Translations under genes and position numbers: made by a program | Shown: piece by piece, positions 1 through 9,458 of the stretch | Numbering within the stretch: position 1 is the stretch's first letter | How the letters are laid out: each line of letters opens with the position of its first letter | The notes under the pieces: model-generated | Database searches by the model: none | Seen by the model: only the letters and a program-made list of their open reading frames with translations | Told to the model about the DNA's origin: nothing | Source: Stenotrophomonas maltophilia | Lineage (GTDB): Bacteria > Pseudomonadota > Gammaproteobacteria > Xanthomonadales > Xanthomonadaceae | Assembly (NCBI RefSeq): GCF_003205835.1 | Contig: NZ_CP029773.1 | Location: 4,062,501-4,126,500, forward strand | DNA: 64,000 bases | Reading direction: 5' to 3'

Positions 1-732
<732 letters not shown>

Positions 733-751
733 GGCGGGGCCACCTCGGAAC

Positions 752-770
752 TATACTGGGGGATAGTATA
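752..770. promoter_or_regulatory. Probable FrmR operator
   Basis: TATACT (752-757) and AGTATA (765-770) form a 6-bp inverted repeat around GGGGGAT. CsoR/RcnR-family operators typically combine an AT-rich inverted repeat with a G/C tract. The site lies just upstream of frmR where the promoter must be, so binding would block transcription. The assignment to FrmR is inferred from position and architecture. Confidence 0.75.
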
Positions 771-945
771 CACAGCTGCACGAATGTGGCCACGCCGCGC
801 CCAGCGCCGGCTGTTCCGCAGCAGGCCGGCGCGGCAAAATGAATGCACCATGAATAGATTCAATTGTTACTTTTTCATGGCGTAGGGTGCCTGCCCTCCG
901 CCTGCGTTTATCCCCGAGTCACATTGGCGTGACCAGGGAGAAATC

Positions 946-3900
946 ATGTACCGACCGTTGTTCGCCCGCAGTCGCTTGTCTGTCGCGCTGGGTTCGGCAT
1001 TGATGCTGGTGGCCGCCGCACCGGCCATGGCGCAGCAGGCCGCCACGCAGGAACAGAAAGCCGAGCCCGCCAGCAGCAAGACCCCCGTGCAGCTGGACCG
1101 GATGACCGTCACCGGCTCGCGCATTTACCGCGCCGGCTTCGATACGCTGGAGCCCGCCGCGGTGGTCAGCCGTGAATCGATCGAGAACTATGGCGACACC
1201 AACCTCATCGACGCAGTGACCCGGATTCCCGGCGTCAGTGCTGGCGTGAGTTCACGTGGCGACCAGGCCGGGTTCGGCGCCGGCGTCAACTTCGCCAGCA
1301 AGTTCGGCCTGGGCAGCAATCGCCTGCTGACCCTGGTCAATGGACGCCGCTTCGTCACCTCCACACCGCCCACCATCTTCGGTGCCGGCGGCGGCTCGGG
1401 CATCCAGGTCGACATGAACGCCATTCCCAGCGTCATGGTGCAACGCATTGAAAGCCTGAGCGTTGGCGGTGCACCCACCTATGGCTCGGATGCGATCTCC
1501 GGCGTCAACAACATCATCCTGCGCGACCGGTTCGAGGGTGCCGAAGTCGAACTGGGCTATGGCAGAACCAGCAAGAACGACAACGAGCGCTACTCCTGGT
1601 CGGCCATCTTCGGTACCGGATTCGCCGATGGGCGTGGTCACATCGTGGTGGCGGCGGAACTGGACAATGCCGATGGCGTGAACGCGCTGCAGCGCGATTT
1701 CTACCGCCAGGGCTACAGCCTGCAGGCCAATCCCACGGCGGCCAACGCCACTGCCCAGCCCCTGCGCCGGCCAACCAATGATGGCCGCATCGACGGCAGC
1801 ATTCCGTTCAATACCGGGCCGGCCGACGGCATCCCCGACCAGGTCTGGATCCGCAACCGGCGCATTGCCAGCATGACCTTCGGTGGCCTGGTGATGCCGG
1901 CGACCGGCAGCTACACGCGCAACGGCCTGGGCGACATCCTTGGCTTCGGCCCGAACAAAGACAAACTGTGGCAGTTCAACAACGAGGGCAAGCTGGTCGA
2001 GTTCAACCCCGGCATCAGCTACGCGGGCGGCAACGCCTCGGGCGGGGACGGCCTGAACCTGTTCGAGACGGTGCCGCTGATCGCCGACCTCGAACGACGC
2101 TCGGTGTTCTCCACAGGCAGCTCCGACTTCACCGACAACGTGCGCGGCTTCTTCGAGCTTTCGCGATACGAAGCGACCGCCCGCGAAACCCTGGACCAGA
2201 ACGTCTACAACGCCGTGTCCTTCGGCAATGCGCGCCTGGACGGCGGCGGTGCCGCCAGCGGTGCACTGACCTTCAGCGCCAGCAATCCGTTCCTGAGTGC
2301 GGAAACCCGCAAGATCCTCGCGGACAACGGCATCACCTCGTTCCGCCTGTCGCGTTCTTCTCGAGACCTGTCGATGAACAACGCCAGCACCGAGACCCGC
2401 CTGACCCGCGCGGTGCTCGGCCTGAACGGCTTCTTCGAGGTCGGAAAGCGCAGCTTCAACTGGGAAGCCAGCGTCACCCACGGCCGCGGTGACTTCGACT
2501 ACCTCGGCACCGGCCTGATCCAGCAGAACTTCATCAATGCAATCAACGTCACCACCGACGCCAGCGGGCGCATCATCTGTGATGCCACCCGTCCGGGCAC
2601 CACGGCCGATGCGAACTGCCGCCCGCTGAATCTGTTCGGCGAGAACCAGGCGTCGCGCGAAGCCCTGGACTATGTCTCCACCCGGACCGTGGCCAAGGCG
2701 CAGACCCGCCAGACCGTCATCAATGCATCGGTATCCGGCGGCCTGTTCGATCTTCCCGGCGGCGAGCTGTCCGCGGCGGCCGGCTTCGAACACCGCCGCG
2801 AAGAAGGCTCCTTCACCCCCAGCGAGTACCAGCGCCTGGGCCAGGGCCGTTCGGTGCCGACCCAGGCGGCGGAAGGCAAATACCACACCAATGAAGTGTT
2901 CGCCGAAGTGCTGGCACCGCTGTTCAATCCCGACTGGGATATCCCGGGCCTGCATCGCCTGGACCTGACCGCCAAGTTCCGCCGCGTCGACAATTCCGTC
3001 GCCGGCGCGTTCAATGCGTTCACCTACGGCATCCAGTACGAACCGATCGCCGGCCTGCAGCTGCGCGGCAACAAGACCCAGTCACTGCGCGCGCCGTCCA
3101 TCGCCGAGCTCTACACCACCCAGCAGCCGGCCTACTACAACATCCCGGAAGTGTGCTCGCTGGACAACATCAGCGGCGGCTCCAATCCGGCGGTGCGTCG
3201 CCGCAACTGCCAGGCATTCTTCGCCGCTTACCCGGGCGCCGATCCGAATACCTTCCGCCAGCAACCGACCAATACGCTGGGCTCGACCAACGGCAGCACC
3301 CGCCTGCAGAACGAAACGGCAAAGTCGTGGACGGCCGGCATCGTGTTCGCGCCGGAATGGATCCCGGGCCTGCGCGTCGCCGCCGACTGGTATGACATCA
3401 AGATCAACAACGTGATCACGTCGCTGAGTGCCAACGACATCATCACCGGTTGCTTCGACACTGCCGACTTCAACGCCGCCAACGTGCCCAACGCCAACCG
3501 CTTCTGCAGCTTGGTGACGCGTGATCCGAACACCGGCGTGGCTACCGACATCAAGACCGAGTATGGCAACGGCCCGGTGCTGATGTTCCGCGGCTGGACC
3601 GCCGAAGTCGGCTACCGTTGGGACCTGTCGCGCTTCGGCGTGCTGGACCTGGACTTCTACGGCTACATGCCGAAGAACCGTGGCCAGGCCGCGAACCGGG
3701 ACGTGCCGTTCGTCGAACAGGCGGGCAGCTTCAACGAGCCCAAGCGCCAGTTCCGTTGGACGGCCCAGCATCGCATCGGCAACTGGAACTACGGCGTGGC
3801 CTCCAACTACACCAGCCGCGCCCAGTACACGATGACCGATACCCCGGAAAGCCGTCAGTACTTCTACCGCGACAGCTGGACCACCTGGGACGCCAACGTC

Positions 3901-4035
3901 ACCTACCGCATCACCGACGCCGCGCGCGTGACGTTGTCGGTGATCAACGTGGGCGATGACATCGGGCCGTTCCCGTATGTACTGGATGCACTGGGCCGTC
4001 GCTACATGGCCAGCCTGCGCTACAACTTCAAGTAG
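946..4035 (+). CDS. TonB-dependent outer-membrane receptor
   Basis: The 1029-residue protein has a signal peptide (residues 1-29, cleavage after AMA). A TonB-box-like segment (DRMTVTGSRI) and plug domain (about 50-190) precede a long beta-barrel that ends in YNFK. It resembles the large Xanthomonadaceae TonB receptors that take up substrates other than iron, but nothing nearby names a substrate. ATG 946 is chosen because GGGAG lies 7 bases upstream and the signal peptide begins there. It appears monocistronic: frmR diverges upstream and a hairpin follows the stop. Confidence 0.9.
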   Translation: MYRPLFARSRLSVALGSALMLVAAAPAMAQQAATQEQKAEPASSKTPVQLDRMTVTGSRIYRAGFDTLEPAAVVSRESIENYGDTNLIDAVTRIPGVSAGVSSRGDQAGFGAGVNFASKFGLGSNRLLTLVNGRRFVTSTPPTIFGAGGGSGIQVDMNAIPSVMVQRIESLSVGGAPTYGSDAISGVNNIILRDRFEGAEVELGYGRTSKNDNERYSWSAIFGTGFADGRGHIVVAAELDNADGVNALQRDFYRQGYSLQANPTAANATAQPLRRPTNDGRIDGSIPFNTGPADGIPDQVWIRNRRIASMTFGGLVMPATGSYTRNGLGDILGFGPNKDKLWQFNNEGKLVEFNPGISYAGGNASGGDGLNLFETVPLIADLERRSVFSTGSSDFTDNVRGFFELSRYEATARETLDQNVYNAVSFGNARLDGGGAASGALTFSASNPFLSAETRKILADNGITSFRLSRSSRDLSMNNASTETRLTRAVLGLNGFFEVGKRSFNWEASVTHGRGDFDYLGTGLIQQNFINAINVTTDASGRIICDATRPGTTADANCRPLNLFGENQASREALDYVSTRTVAKAQTRQTVINASVSGGLFDLPGGELSAAAGFEHRREEGSFTPSEYQRLGQGRSVPTQAAEGKYHTNEVFAEVLAPLFNPDWDIPGLHRLDLTAKFRRVDNSVAGAFNAFTYGIQYEPIAGLQLRGNKTQSLRAPSIAELYTTQQPAYYNIPEVCSLDNISGGSNPAVRRRNCQAFFAAYPGADPNTFRQQPTNTLGSTNGSTRLQNETAKSWTAGIVFAPEWIPGLRVAADWYDIKINNVITSLSANDIITGCFDTADFNAANVPNANRFCSLVTRDPNTGVATDIKTEYGNGPVLMFRGWTAEVGYRWDLSRFGVLDLDFYGYMPKNRGQAANRDVPFVEQAGSFNEPKRQFRWTAQHRIGNWNYGVASNYTSRAQYTMTDTPESRQYFYRDSWTTWDANVTYRITDAARVTLSVINVGDDIGPFPYVLDALGRRYMASLRYNFK

Positions 4036-4057
4036 GCCTGGCGCAGCGGTTCCACAG

Positions 4058-4082
4058 GCGGGGCCCGGTTTCCGGGCCCCGC
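4058..4082. terminator. Bidirectional hairpin between convergent genes
   Basis: GCGGGGCCCGG (4058-4068) and its exact complement (4072-4082) flank a TTT loop. The 11-bp GC stem sits 22 bp after the receptor stop codon and directly abuts the stop of the convergent LysR gene. No strong T-run follows on either strand, so it may act mainly as a roadblock or mRNA 3' end. Confidence 0.6.
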
Positions 4083-4988
4083 TCAATCAAACAGACCTTC
4101 TTCCGCCAACCGGGTCAGTTCATCCACCACGTAGCGCACCTTCGGCCGCAGGTGACGCGTCGGTGGCCACAGCGCATGGATGTCGATGTGCCGCTGCATG
4201 TGTTCGTCCAGCACCGATTGCAGCACGCCGGAATCGAGATGGCGGCGCACCAGTGAAATGGGCATCTGGCAGATGCCGAGGCCGGCGATTGCCGCTTCGA
4301 TCACCGCATCGCCATCATTAAGTTGATAGGGCGCACTGGGAATGAACGTTCCCTCGTCCTCCTCGCTGCCGATCCGCCACCAGATCGGCTGGCCATGGCG
4401 GAAGCCGACGATGCTGCGGTGCTGCGCCAGTTCCTCCACCGTGCGCGGCACGCCATGCGCCCGCAGGTACTCCGGCGATGCGCAGGTGACCAGGCGTTGG
4501 CGCCCCAACCGGCGCGCGACCAGGTGCTCGGCCTGGTGCAGCCCACCGAAGCGGATCAGCAGGTCGATGCCCTCTTCGACTGGATCGACGAAGTGATCGG
4601 TGAAGGTCATCGTCAACTGCAGGTCCGGATACTGCCGGCACAACCGCAGCAGCACCGGCAGCACCACCAGCCGCCCGAACGAGGACGGCATGTCGATGCG
4701 CAGCCGCCCGCTGGGCAGGCCCGCCGAACCCAGACAGGCCTCGGCCGCGGAGATTTCTTCCAGCGCCGCCGCACAGGAGGCGTAGTACGCCTCGCCATCA
4801 GTGGTCAGTGCGATGCGCCGCGTAGTGCGATGGAACAGGCGCACACCCAGCCGCGTTTCCAGCCGGGCGATGGCCTTGCCCACCGCCGAGCGCGAGATGC
4901 CCAGCGCGTCTGCCGCCTCGGTGAAGCTGCCCGAGCGTGCGGTCGTGACGAACGTCACCAGGCCATTCAAGGATTCCAGCGGCAGCAT
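4083..4988 (-). CDS. LysR-family transcriptional regulator
   Basis: The 301-residue protein has a winged helix-turn-helix at about residues 3-63 (FTEAADALGISRSAVGKAIARLE and FHRTTRRIALT) and a LysR effector domain from about residue 88. It diverges from the old yellow enzyme gene, the usual arrangement for a LysR regulator and its target. ATG 4988 is preferred because GGAG lies 8 bases upstream; an in-frame GTG at 4997 would add three residues. The effector is unknown; electrophiles or quinones are plausible given the target. Confidence 0.9.
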   Translation of the reverse strand: MLPLESLNGLVTFVTTARSGSFTEAADALGISRSAVGKAIARLETRLGVRLFHRTTRRIALTTDGEAYYASCAAALEEISAAEACLGSAGLPSGRLRIDMPSSFGRLVVLPVLLRLCRQYPDLQLTMTFTDHFVDPVEEGIDLLIRFGGLHQAEHLVARRLGRQRLVTCASPEYLRAHGVPRTVEELAQHRSIVGFRHGQPIWWRIGSEEDEGTFIPSAPYQLNDGDAVIEAAIAGLGICQMPISLVRRHLDSGVLQSVLDEHMQRHIDIHALWPPTRHLRPKVRYVVDELTRLAEEGLFD

Positions 4989-5004
4989 CGTTCGCACTCC
5001 ATTG

Positions 5005-5019
5005 GGGACAAATAGTCCC
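5005..5019. promoter_or_regulatory. Inverted repeat in LysR/ene-reductase intergenic region
   Basis: GGGAC (5005-5009), AAATA, GTCCC (5015-5019) is a 15-bp palindrome 16 bp upstream of the LysR start and about 90 bp upstream of the divergent ene-reductase. The size suits a LysR recognition half-site pair. Assignment is by position only. Confidence 0.4.
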
Positions 5020-5109
5020 GCCCCAAGGGAGATCGAAGCGCTTTATGCACCCGCATGTCAACTCCATCCTGTGTGCATCGCGCCGCTGGCGCCTCTCCCC
5101 CGCACCGAG

Positions 5110-6222
5110 ATGACCGACATGACCACCGCCCTCTTCCGCCCGTTCGACCTGTCAGGAACCGCCCTGCGCAACCGCATCGCAATGGCGCCGATGACCCGCG
5201 CCCGCAATCCCGGCGCGATCGCCAACGCGCTCACCGCGCAGTACTACCGGCAGCGCGCCAGCGCCGGCCTGATCATCAGCGAAGGCACGCCGGTCTCGCC
5301 GCAGGGCCAAGGCTACATCGATGTGCCGGGCATCTGGTCGGCCGAGCAGGTGGCCGGCTGGAAGCTGGTCACCGAGGCCGTACATGCCGAGCAGGGCAGG
5401 ATCTTCGCCCAGCTCTGGCATGTGGGCCGCATGTCGCATGCCTCGCTGCAGCCCGGGGGCGGTCAACCGGTCAGCGCGGGTACGCGCCCGGTGGCCAGCG
5501 CACCGAAGAACACCTCGTTCGTGTACCTGGACGATGGTAGTCGTGGCCACGCCGATCCCACTCCGGCACGTGCGCTGCAGACCGCGGAGATGCCCGGCAT
5601 CATCGACGACTTCATACGCGGGGCGGACAACGCCATTGCGGCCGGCTTCGACGGTATCGAGCTGCATGCCGCCAACGGTTACCTGTTCGAGCAGTTCCTC
5701 AACCCGCTCATCAACCAGCGCGAGGACCGCTACGGCGGCTCATTGCCGAACCGTGCGCGGTTGATCCTGGAGACGGTCGATGCGATGGCCGAGCGCATCG
5801 GCGCGCATCGCATCGGCGTGCGCCTGGCACCGAACAACCTCACCTTCGACATGCCGTTCTACCCCGACAACGAAGCCACCTATCTGTACCTAGCCGAGGA
5901 GCTGGGCAAGCGCGGGCTGGCCTATGTGCATCTCAACGACAACCTGCAGGCGGGGCAGTCGGTGCTGGGCGAGGCCTTCCTGCGGCAGTTCAAGCAGGCC
6001 TACGGTGGCACCGTGATCCTGGCCGGTGGCATGACCCGCGAGCGTGCCCTGCAGCTGGTCGAGGCCGGAACCATCGACCTGGCCGCATTCGGCCAGCCGT
6101 TCATCGCCAACCCGGATCTGGTCGAGCGCCTGCAGCACGACGTCGCGCTGGCCACGCCCGACCGCAACACCTATTACGGTGGTGGCGAAGCAGGCTACCT
6201 CGACTACCCGCGCGCGCCGTAG
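5110..6222 (+). CDS. nemA: Old yellow enzyme-type alkene reductase (NemA-like)
   Basis: The 370-residue protein is a complete FMN-dependent (beta/alpha)8 ene-reductase that reduces activated C=C bonds of enones, maleimides or nitro-compounds with NAD(P)H. Visible family motifs are MAPMTRARNP at the N-terminus, the substrate-binding His-Ala-Ala-Asn (GIELHAANG), and FLNPLINQREDRYGG. The C-terminal FMN-phosphate region is ILAGGM and AFGQPFIANPDL. It begins at ATG 5110 (an alternative ATG lies at 5119) and diverges from a LysR regulator. Its stop codon is part of the GTAG of a SMAG repeat. The symbol follows family resemblance; the physiological substrate is not shown. Confidence 0.88.
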   Translation: MTDMTTALFRPFDLSGTALRNRIAMAPMTRARNPGAIANALTAQYYRQRASAGLIISEGTPVSPQGQGYIDVPGIWSAEQVAGWKLVTEAVHAEQGRIFAQLWHVGRMSHASLQPGGGQPVSAGTRPVASAPKNTSFVYLDDGSRGHADPTPARALQTAEMPGIIDDFIRGADNAIAAGFDGIELHAANGYLFEQFLNPLINQREDRYGGSLPNRARLILETVDAMAERIGAHRIGVRLAPNNLTFDMPFYPDNEATYLYLAEELGKRGLAYVHLNDNLQAGQSVLGEAFLRQFKQAYGGTVILAGGMTRERALQLVEAGTIDLAAFGQPFIANPDLVERLQHDVALATPDRNTYYGGGEAGYLDYPRAP

Positions 6223-6242
6223 AGCCACGCGATGCGTGGATG
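6219..6242 (+). repeat. SMAG repeat (GTAG-headed palindrome)
   Basis: GTAG (6219-6222) is followed by the imperfect palindrome ATCCACGC-type stem GCCACGCGATGCGTGGAT. The TAG is the stop codon of the preceding ene-reductase. Confidence 0.7.
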
Positions 6243-6309
6243 CGACGCGCCACTCGCCACAGGACACATCACGGCGCCTTCTCCACCTTGGTCGAGTCCG
6301 AATCAAAGG

Positions 6310-6837
6310 TCAGCACACGGTGCTGATTTCGCCCTTGGCCGAGTCCTTGCGACTCAGCTCAAGCCGCCCCTGGTTGCCCTGCGCCACCAGGCTGGCGGCA
6401 AAGCTGCCCTCGTTGGACAGTGCCGTGATCACGGCGGAGCCATCGGCAGCGACCCTCATGCCCGCCCGATCGCGAACCTTGTAACCCACGCCAACCGGTG
6501 CATCCAACGCCATCACTGCGCTGCCGTTGGCCATGGTGCCGATGCCACCGCGCTCATCGCCCTTCGCATCGTAGATGGTCATGCCCGTTGCGCGTGAGTT
6601 GCGGGCAATGTCACTGGCATCCTCGGCAATCTGCACGCGCGTGCGCCCTTCACTGTCGAGCACGGTCAGCTTGTAGGTACGGATCTCCGGCACCACGCCG
6701 GCATCAGGTGTGGCCACGCTGGTTCCGATCAGGGCCAACGATGCGCCCAGCGCGAACATCGAGGCAGCCAGCAGATTCCTGCGGCGCAGCCCGTGTTCCA
6801 GGCGTTCCAAGCGTAGGGCTATATCCTGCTCATGCAT
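6310..6837 (-). CDS. Membrane-anchored hypothetical protein, paralogue of upstream gene
   Basis: The 175-residue protein has a charged N-terminal helix (about 1-24), one membrane segment (about 25-43, LLAASMFALGASLALIGTSV) and a C-terminal soluble domain. The domain carries the phrases VVPEIRT, LTVLDSEGRTRVQIAEDA, GVGYKVRDRAGM and LVAQGNQGRLELSRKDSA. It is clearly homologous along its whole length to the gene 34 bp upstream, so the pair arose by tandem duplication. ATG 6837 is chosen because AGGGAG lies at the right spacing and the membrane segment then starts near residue 25. The function is unknown; single-pass topology puts the repeated beta-rich domain in the periplasm. Confidence 0.75.
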   Translation of the reverse strand: MHEQDIALRLERLEHGLRRRNLLAASMFALGASLALIGTSVATPDAGVVPEIRTYKLTVLDSEGRTRVQIAEDASDIARNSRATGMTIYDAKGDERGGIGTMANGSAVMALDAPVGVGYKVRDRAGMRVAADGSAVITALSNEGSFAASLVAQGNQGRLELSRKDSAKGEISTVC

Positions 6838-6871
6838 GTTGTGCTCCCTGGTTGAGCCTGTTGTTGTTCCG

Positions 6872-7429
6872 TCACCTGCCATCAGCCTCCACGTGAACCA
6901 CACGGGTGGATGCTCCGCCTTCGGCGGAATCCACGCGGCTCAGCTCCAGCTGTCCTTCCGCCCCCTGCGCGACCAGCCTGGCGGCAAAGCCCCCGGCGTT
7001 GGACAGGACTCCGATGAGCGCCGAGCCGTCCGCGCCCACTTTCATTCCGGCCCGATCTGACACGCGATAGCCAACGCCACGCGGGGCATCCAGGGCAACC
7101 GTGGCGCTGCCATCGTCGGCGGTGACCATGCCGCCGCGTTCCTGTTCATTGCCATCGAAGATAATCAACCCCGCCACCCGCGCATTGCGCTTGATATGCA
7201 GGTCCGGCGCGTCCTCGCCGATCTCCACCCGCTTGCGCCCTTCCTGATCAAGCACGATCAGGCGCTGGGTGCGGATCTCCGGAACAATGCCGGCCTCCGG
7301 CCTGGCAAAACCGCGACCGGCCAGCACGATCGACATCATCAGCACGGGCGCTGCCACCAGCAGCCAGCGCCATCGGGCTGCCCGTTGCTCCAGCGTGCGT
7401 AGTCGCGCTTCCACTTCCAGATCCCGCAT
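6872..7429 (-). CDS. Membrane-anchored hypothetical protein, tandem paralogue
   Basis: The 185-residue protein has a basic N-terminal coiled-coil-like helix (EVEARLRTLEQRAARW), a membrane segment at about 25-42, and the same periplasmic domain as its neighbour. Shared phrases are IVPEIRTQRLIVLDQEGRKRVEIGEDAPDL, split as VPEIRT, VLD.EGR.RV.I.EDA, GVGY.V.DRAGM and LVAQG..G.LELSR.DSA. The start ATG 7429 has GGGAGGA upstream. It is the first gene of a two-gene operon with the paralogue (34 bp gap). I recognise no named domain; the AEDA/VLDxEG pattern looks like a beta-rich repeat. Confidence 0.75.
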   Translation of the reverse strand: MRDLEVEARLRTLEQRAARWRWLLVAAPVLMMSIVLAGRGFARPEAGIVPEIRTQRLIVLDQEGRKRVEIGEDAPDLHIKRNARVAGLIIFDGNEQERGGMVTADDGSATVALDAPRGVGYRVSDRAGMKVGADGSALIGVLSNAGGFAARLVAQGAEGQLELSRVDSAEGGASTRVVHVEADGR

Positions 7430-7542
7430 GGAATCCTCCCTGGCAACGAGGCCACCAGTCGCAACGATCGGGCACTCCGATCCTGAACTACAGTGCGATC
7501 CTAGACCGCCCATCCGTGCCCAACAACATGACGAAAGTCCCC

Positions 7543-7959
7543 ATGAACTCCGTCACTACTTCGTTCATCGTCAACCTCGACGTGCCCGATCTTGCTGCCG
7601 CTGAAACCTTCTACACCGAAGCCTTCGGCCTGCGCATCGGCCGCCGTCTCGGGCCGGAGGCCGTGGAACTGCTCGGCGGGCCAACACCGTTGTACCTGCT
7701 GCAGAACGAAGCTGGCAGCGTCGCTACTGAAGACGGCGACGTGCGCGACTACGAGCGACATTGGACGCCGCTGCACCTGGATTGGGTGGTGGATGACATC
7801 GAAGCTGCAGTGGTACGTGCGGTTGCGGCCGGGGCGACACTTGAGCAGTCCGTGCGCGAGCGTCGCTGGGGGCGCATCGCCGTGCTGGCCGATCCATTCG
7901 GCCATGGCTTCTGTCTGATCCAGTTCAGTGGCGAAGGCTACGACGTGCTGGTCGAATGA
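7543..7959 (+). CDS. VOC (glyoxalase/bleomycin-resistance) family protein
   Basis: The 138-residue single-domain protein has the vicinal oxygen chelate fold: FIVNLDVPDLAAAETFYTEAFGL at the start, then LHLDWVVDDIEAAVVRAVAAGA and VLADPFGHGFCLIQF at the end. Such proteins are small metal-dependent isomerases, dioxygenases or drug-binding proteins; the substrate cannot be told. The domain begins at ATG 7543; in-frame ATG 7528 and GTG 7516 are alternatives, and none has a strong ribosome site. It converges with the phloroglucinol-hydrolase-like gene, with only 12 bp between stops. Confidence 0.8.
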   Translation: MNSVTTSFIVNLDVPDLAAAETFYTEAFGLRIGRRLGPEAVELLGGPTPLYLLQNEAGSVATEDGDVRDYERHWTPLHLDWVVDDIEAAVVRAVAAGATLEQSVRERRWGRIAVLADPFGHGFCLIQFSGEGYDVLVE

Positions 7960-7971
7960 CCGGCGCATCGT

Positions 7972-8667
7972 TCACCACGGCAACGGCACCGCTTCGCCGT
8001 TGGCACGCTCGCCGTAGTACAGCGACGGCAGCAGGCGCGAGAGGAAACTGAACTCCGTATAGCAGTGCTTGAGCAGGCCCAGGCCGACCGCATCGCCGGC
8101 ATCGCGGTGCGGATCGGTGCTGTCCAGGCCGAGTACGAAGCGGCTGCGCAGCACGCAGCCAAACGGCGTATCGCGCGCAACGTGCAGCATCTGCCCGTCG
8201 CAGGGATCACCGTTTGCATCCAGGCGTACGTGGTCACCGAAGCCGATGCGCGCGGCGATCACCGCCGATACATCGCCTGCATCCTGTGCCACCTGCAGGC
8301 GCTCGGGCACCAGCAACGTGCGCGGGTCATGGAACTTCAGGCGCGCCGCCACCGGCGGAATTTCAGCCAGCGATTCCACGGCATGGATGCTGGCACCGTG
8401 GTAGCTGCGTCCACGCTGCCAGGCCGCGTCCCAGCCGCGATGCTCGACATGGTCGACCGGATGCCACCAGCGGATGTGCTGGGTGGTCTCGAAGAAGGTG
8501 AACCACCAGTCCAGCATGCGGCCCTTGCAGCCGTGCAGATCGGTACGCACCGCCACCAGCAGGGTGCCGTCTTCGCGGCGCTGGATGCCGGTTTCCAGAT
8601 GCATCGGTGCCGGGTCCAGCAGGTCGTGGTGGTCCAGCCAGGCGCGAGCGTTCACAGCGGTATCCAT
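7972..8667 (-). CDS. 2,4-diacetylphloroglucinol (DAPG) hydrolase-like protein (PhlG family)
   Basis: The 231-residue protein matches the PhlG-type C-C hydrolase family, which removes an acetyl group from diacetylphloroglucinol. Family features include the tryptophan-rich segment GCKGRMLDWWFTFFETTQH followed by WWHPVDH, and the C-terminal FLSRLLPSLYYGE. The histidines and acids around HPVDHVEH and HVRLDANGD are probable zinc ligands. It diverges from a TetR regulator over a compact promoter with a perfect operator, so it is probably induced by its substrate. A natural-product detoxification role is inferred; DAPG itself is not proven. Confidence 0.75.
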   Translation of the reverse strand: MDTAVNARAWLDHHDLLDPAPMHLETGIQRREDGTLLVAVRTDLHGCKGRMLDWWFTFFETTQHIRWWHPVDHVEHRGWDAAWQRGRSYHGASIHAVESLAEIPPVAARLKFHDPRTLLVPERLQVAQDAGDVSAVIAARIGFGDHVRLDANGDPCDGQMLHVARDTPFGCVLRSRFVLGLDSTDPHRDAGDAVGLGLLKHCYTEFSFLSRLLPSLYYGERANGEAVPLPW

Positions 8668-8697
8668 CGGGGGTCTCCTGCGGGGTTGGGAGGCCCG

Positions 8698-8726
8698 ACA
8701 ATACGGAAACGCATTTCGTTTCGCAA
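8698..8726 (-). promoter_or_regulatory. Promoter of the DAPG-hydrolase-like gene with TetR operator in the spacer
   Basis: On the minus strand, -35 TTGCGA (8721-8726) and -10 TATTGT (8698-8703) are separated by 17 bp. The spacer contains the palindrome GAAACG-CATTT-CGTTTC (8706-8722). A TetR dimer there would block this promoter and probably also the divergent regulator promoter (TAAGAT at 8741-8746). Promoter elements and operator are read directly; the regulator assignment is inferred from adjacency. Confidence 0.7.
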
Positions 8727-8753
8727 TTATCCGAATGCGGTAAGATGGGCGTA

Positions 8754-9407
8754 ATGAACAGCACCATCCTGCCCGAGCCCACAACGCCGACCCGCCGCCG
8801 CGGCCGCCCCGCGCGACCGGAAACCGAAGTCCGCCACGCGGTGCTGCAGGCCACCCTGGAACTGCTGCTGGCACAGGGTTACGAGGCCACCACCATCGAA
8901 GCGGTGGCGGCGCACGCTGGGGTGGCGAAGAAAACCGTGTACCGCCACGCCAGCAACCGCGAGGAACTGGTCGGGTTGGCAGTGCGCGAGTGGACCGACG
9001 GCTTCGCGCCGCAGTTGCAGCGCGATGCGCGCAATGCCGACGAGGTGCTGCCGTTGCTGCAGGACATCCTGCAGGCGGTCTGCGCGCAGGCACTGTCGGC
9101 GCAGGCGGTGCAGGTATTCCGGCTGCTGGCCACCGACTTTCCTGGCAAGGACGCGCTGCTGCACGCCTACCTGGACAACGGCATCGAACGCGGCCGTGCG
9201 CTGCTGGCCGACTGGCTGGCGCGGCAGCAGCAGCGCGGGCTGCTGCGCGAGGGAGATGCCGCGTGCATGGCGCGACTGATCCTGGCGATGGCCGTGGCCG
9301 AGCCGCTGCGCGAACGTGTGATCGGCGTGGTGGACGCAGATGCCCCCGTAGAGATGCATCTGCGTGATTGCCTGGAATTGTTGGCACCCGTACTGCAGGT
9401 ACCGTAG
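8754..9407 (+). CDS. TetR-family transcriptional regulator
   Basis: The 217-residue protein has an N-terminal basic tail (RRRGRPARPETE) and a TetR helix-turn-helix at about 20-66 (ATTIEAVAAHAGVAKKTVYRHASNREELV), then an all-helical ligand domain. It diverges from the DAPG-hydrolase-like gene and probably represses it through the palindrome at 8706-8722. ATG 8754 is chosen; ATG 8745 would add three residues. PhlF/PhlH-type TetR regulators control phloroglucinol genes in Pseudomonas, which makes a phenolic inducer plausible. Confidence 0.88.
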   Translation: MNSTILPEPTTPTRRRGRPARPETEVRHAVLQATLELLLAQGYEATTIEAVAAHAGVAKKTVYRHASNREELVGLAVREWTDGFAPQLQRDARNADEVLPLLQDILQAVCAQALSAQAVQVFRLLATDFPGKDALLHAYLDNGIERGRALLADWLARQQQRGLLREGDAACMARLILAMAVAEPLRERVIGVVDADAPVEMHLRDCLELLAPVLQVP

Positions 9408-9415
9408 CCGGCCGC

Positions 9416-9438
9416 ATCCACGCATGGCGTGGATCTAC
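9416..9438 (-). repeat. SMAG repeat
   Basis: ATCCACGCATGGCGTGGAT followed by CTAC: the minus-strand form of the GTAG-headed palindrome, 9 bp after the TetR stop codon, which itself lies in a GTAG (9404-9407). Confidence 0.75.
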
Positions 9439-9458
9439 CGGCAACGCTTCGGATCAGG

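Noticed and set aside
1252..2955. 567-codon minus-strand frame inside the first TonB receptor
   Set aside because: It is the antisense shadow of a complete receptor; composition is atypical and no motif is visible.
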